Assembly (NCBI GenBank): GCA_018985235.1
Contig: JADGIG010000102.1
Span: 1 to 19,640, forward strand
Source: Sanchytrium tribonematis
Lineage: Eukaryota > Sanchytriomycota > Sanchytriomycetes > Sanchytriales > Sanchytriaceae
Reading direction: 5' to 3'
Length of the DNA: 19,640 nt
Position numbers and translations under genes: made by a program. Shown piece by piece: positions 18,206 through 19,640 of this stretch (position 1 is the first letter of the stretch; each line of letters starts with the position of its first letter). The notes below the pieces were generated by a model, which saw nothing but the letters and a program-made list of their open reading frames with translations, had not been told where the DNA came from and made no database searches.

Positions 18206-19640
18206 ATGAATGTAAATTTGTTGTATGCGCCATGGACAGTCAATCCATCCATCACATATCATGTTGAATATGACCAATTAATATTTGAATGTAATGAATA
18301 TGACTCAGATACAGAGTTATCTGCTATTTGAGAATATTCCGTTTCTTGCAAATTATTTGATTCCATTTTAGTATCATCTGAGCATCTATCAGAGCAATTG
18401 ATGGAGATATGGTTGATACATGATGATGATTATATTGTGCAGTGTCATAATCAGGTCATTTTCACCAGTCAATTACCATCTACAGTGAGAATCAAATTGG
18501 TGTGGAAAATCACTAAAACTGAGAATCACATGAGGATTTCTAGATTGCAACTCGTGTTAACTGGTAAAGAGAAGCAGTTGGGACTAAACACTGTCCCCTA
18601 TGACTCCAATTTACTAATTTCATCAATTGAAAATGGTCGCCCATCTCAACTTCCGATTGTTACTTTCAAAGGATATTTAGCGAGCGGTAAAGCCATGTTT
18701 TGCAAATCGAATAATGAGGATAAGCTATTATTTACTAATCAAGTGGCTTACAAAGTTTTAAATTCCAAAGAAGTGTTTGCGAATCCAGTCAATTTGAGAG
18801 AATTTCCAGAAATTTACAAAAAACTAGAAATCTTACAAAATGCAGTCTTGAGTCACTATGTTAGGAATACGCAATTATTTTATGTATTACAACATGTCTC
18901 GCACTCACAGCATATTCATATTCCAGTGTATATAGTTGGAAATGCTATTTTTGACATTTTAAATAGAGATTATAAATTAAATGCAGTTTTAGAGCAAATG
19001 GTTGGTAAAGTTGACATTCTACATGCATATGCATCTGACAGACTCACTAAATTGTACCAAACCATTCTCCCACACTACAAATTACAAGAATCTTCTCAAT
19101 TTCAATTTCAAGTCTTTAAAACTATAAAATTGAAGCCAACACATCATTTTTTACGATCAGAACCGCTTAGTCTTTCAAAAGATAATCAATTGCAAGGATA
19201 CGGTGATTTGTCAGATTCAGAAACACGTGTTTTTACTATTTTTTGTCTCTATTTTGATCCATTAAATGGCCAATTATATGATCCCACTGGATTTGCTCTA
19301 TATGACACATCTAATAGAATTATAAGATGGTCATTAAATGCAGAATCGACTCATTACAACTTCTCATTAAATTTTAAAATATTCAAAATGTTTCAAAAAT
19401 TAGATTTGAAATTAATATTTGGACAAGATAATCGTGGCGATAGATTAGAATGGAATACTATTGCATTTGATACTGCTTTAAAAAGAATTCTACAGAAATT
19501 ATATTTGCCAAGTATATACGAAAAGAAACAGAATTTAAATCAATTTTTTGATTACGGTTATTTAGATGCGCTTCACAGAGAATTAAATGTATTTATAAAA
19601 GATATAATGTATCCAATGAACCTTGAATTATTCAAACACT
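18206..19640 (+). CDS. degenerate CCA-adding-enzyme/poly(A)-polymerase-like protein, 3' end outside window
   Basis: One frame stays open from 18332 to the window edge, and upstream to ATG 18206 except for TGA at 18329-18331. About 478 codons are visible. Codons 244-250 (VGNAIFD, nucleotides 18935-18955) sit where class II nucleotidyltransferases have VGG.VRD. VDI (aspartate 270) stands near the usual D-x-D. About 90 residues on, SETRVFTIFCLYFDP (338-352) parallels the RRD.TINAL block. YDPTGFALYDTSNRIIRW (from 358) closely parallels the DP..GL.DL..R.IR block, and IFKMFQKLDLKL parallels the following helix. Order and spacing fit well, but the second glycine, the arginine of VRD, the second aspartate and RRD are missing, so catalysis is unlikely. 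The first 240 residues match nothing I know. The role could be RNA binding; that is inference. Confidence 0.55.
18291..18371 (+). other. candidate 81-base intron containing the in-frame TGA
   Basis: It begins GTAATG and ends TTTTAG. Removing it keeps the frame (81 is divisible by 3), joins codon halves as TTA, and eliminates the TGA at 18329-18331. No strong branch-point word is seen, and the 5' site is weak. A nonsense mutation or a local frame excursion (SYLLFENIPFLANYLIPF is readable in another frame at 18312-18368) are alternatives. Confidence 0.3.

Noticed and set aside
18329-18331. TGA read as tryptophan in the last gene
   Set aside because: All tryptophans I checked in the F-box/LRR and last genes are TGG, and the F-box/LRR gene ends in TGA. 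A single TGA is better explained by an intron or a mutation.
11651-19640. Giant-virus-derived block (ankyrin, F-box, intronless, short spacers)
   Set aside because: Not disproved, but no viral hallmark gene is present and the start motif is not the classic AAAATTGA promoter of mimiviruses; kept only as an alternative.

Overview
The window looks like nuclear DNA of an AT-rich microbial eukaryote. Genes without introns or nearly so, eukaryotic families (secretory-pathway Ca2+/Mn2+ P-type ATPase, F-box/leucine-rich protein, ankyrin protein with a signal peptide) and LINE-type retroelement debris all point that way. No bacterial operon signals or Shine-Dalgarno sites are visible. Very short spacers, and a C-rich motif touching the start codons, recall what is described for microsporidia and related early-diverging fungi. 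That placement is inference only; an insertion of giant-virus origin cannot be excluded from sequence alone.

The window has two halves. Positions 1 to about 11650 are a gene-poor graveyard. It holds a comparatively GC-rich island (about 1000-2250) with broken, possibly RNA-virus-like reading frames on both strands; a repeat-bearing non-coding stretch (2260-3960); a decayed non-LTR retroelement region on the minus strand (about 4000-8660) with two unrelated reverse-transcriptase pieces and one RNase H domain; and weak coding remnants on the plus strand (9642-10800), starting with a glutamine-rich, SANT/Myb-like piece.

Positions 11651 to 19640 are gene-dense and intact. Three minus-strand genes lie in a row: a 530-residue signal-peptide/ankyrin protein, a 291-residue shorter paralogue, and an 845-residue SPCA/PMR1-type pump. 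The 530-residue gene shares a 113-base divergent promoter with a plus-strand F-box/leucine-rich gene. That gene is followed after 50 bases by a plus-strand gene that runs off the window and carries a degenerate CCA-adding-enzyme-like fold.

The most interesting signal is shared by all five genes of the dense half: each ATG is directly preceded by TTGAAA (TTCAAA in one), in four of five cases itself preceded by CCCC. It reads like a combined core promoter and start-codon context. Functionally the cluster suggests secretory-pathway ion supply beside a small family of exported ankyrin-like proteins, but co-function is not demonstrated.
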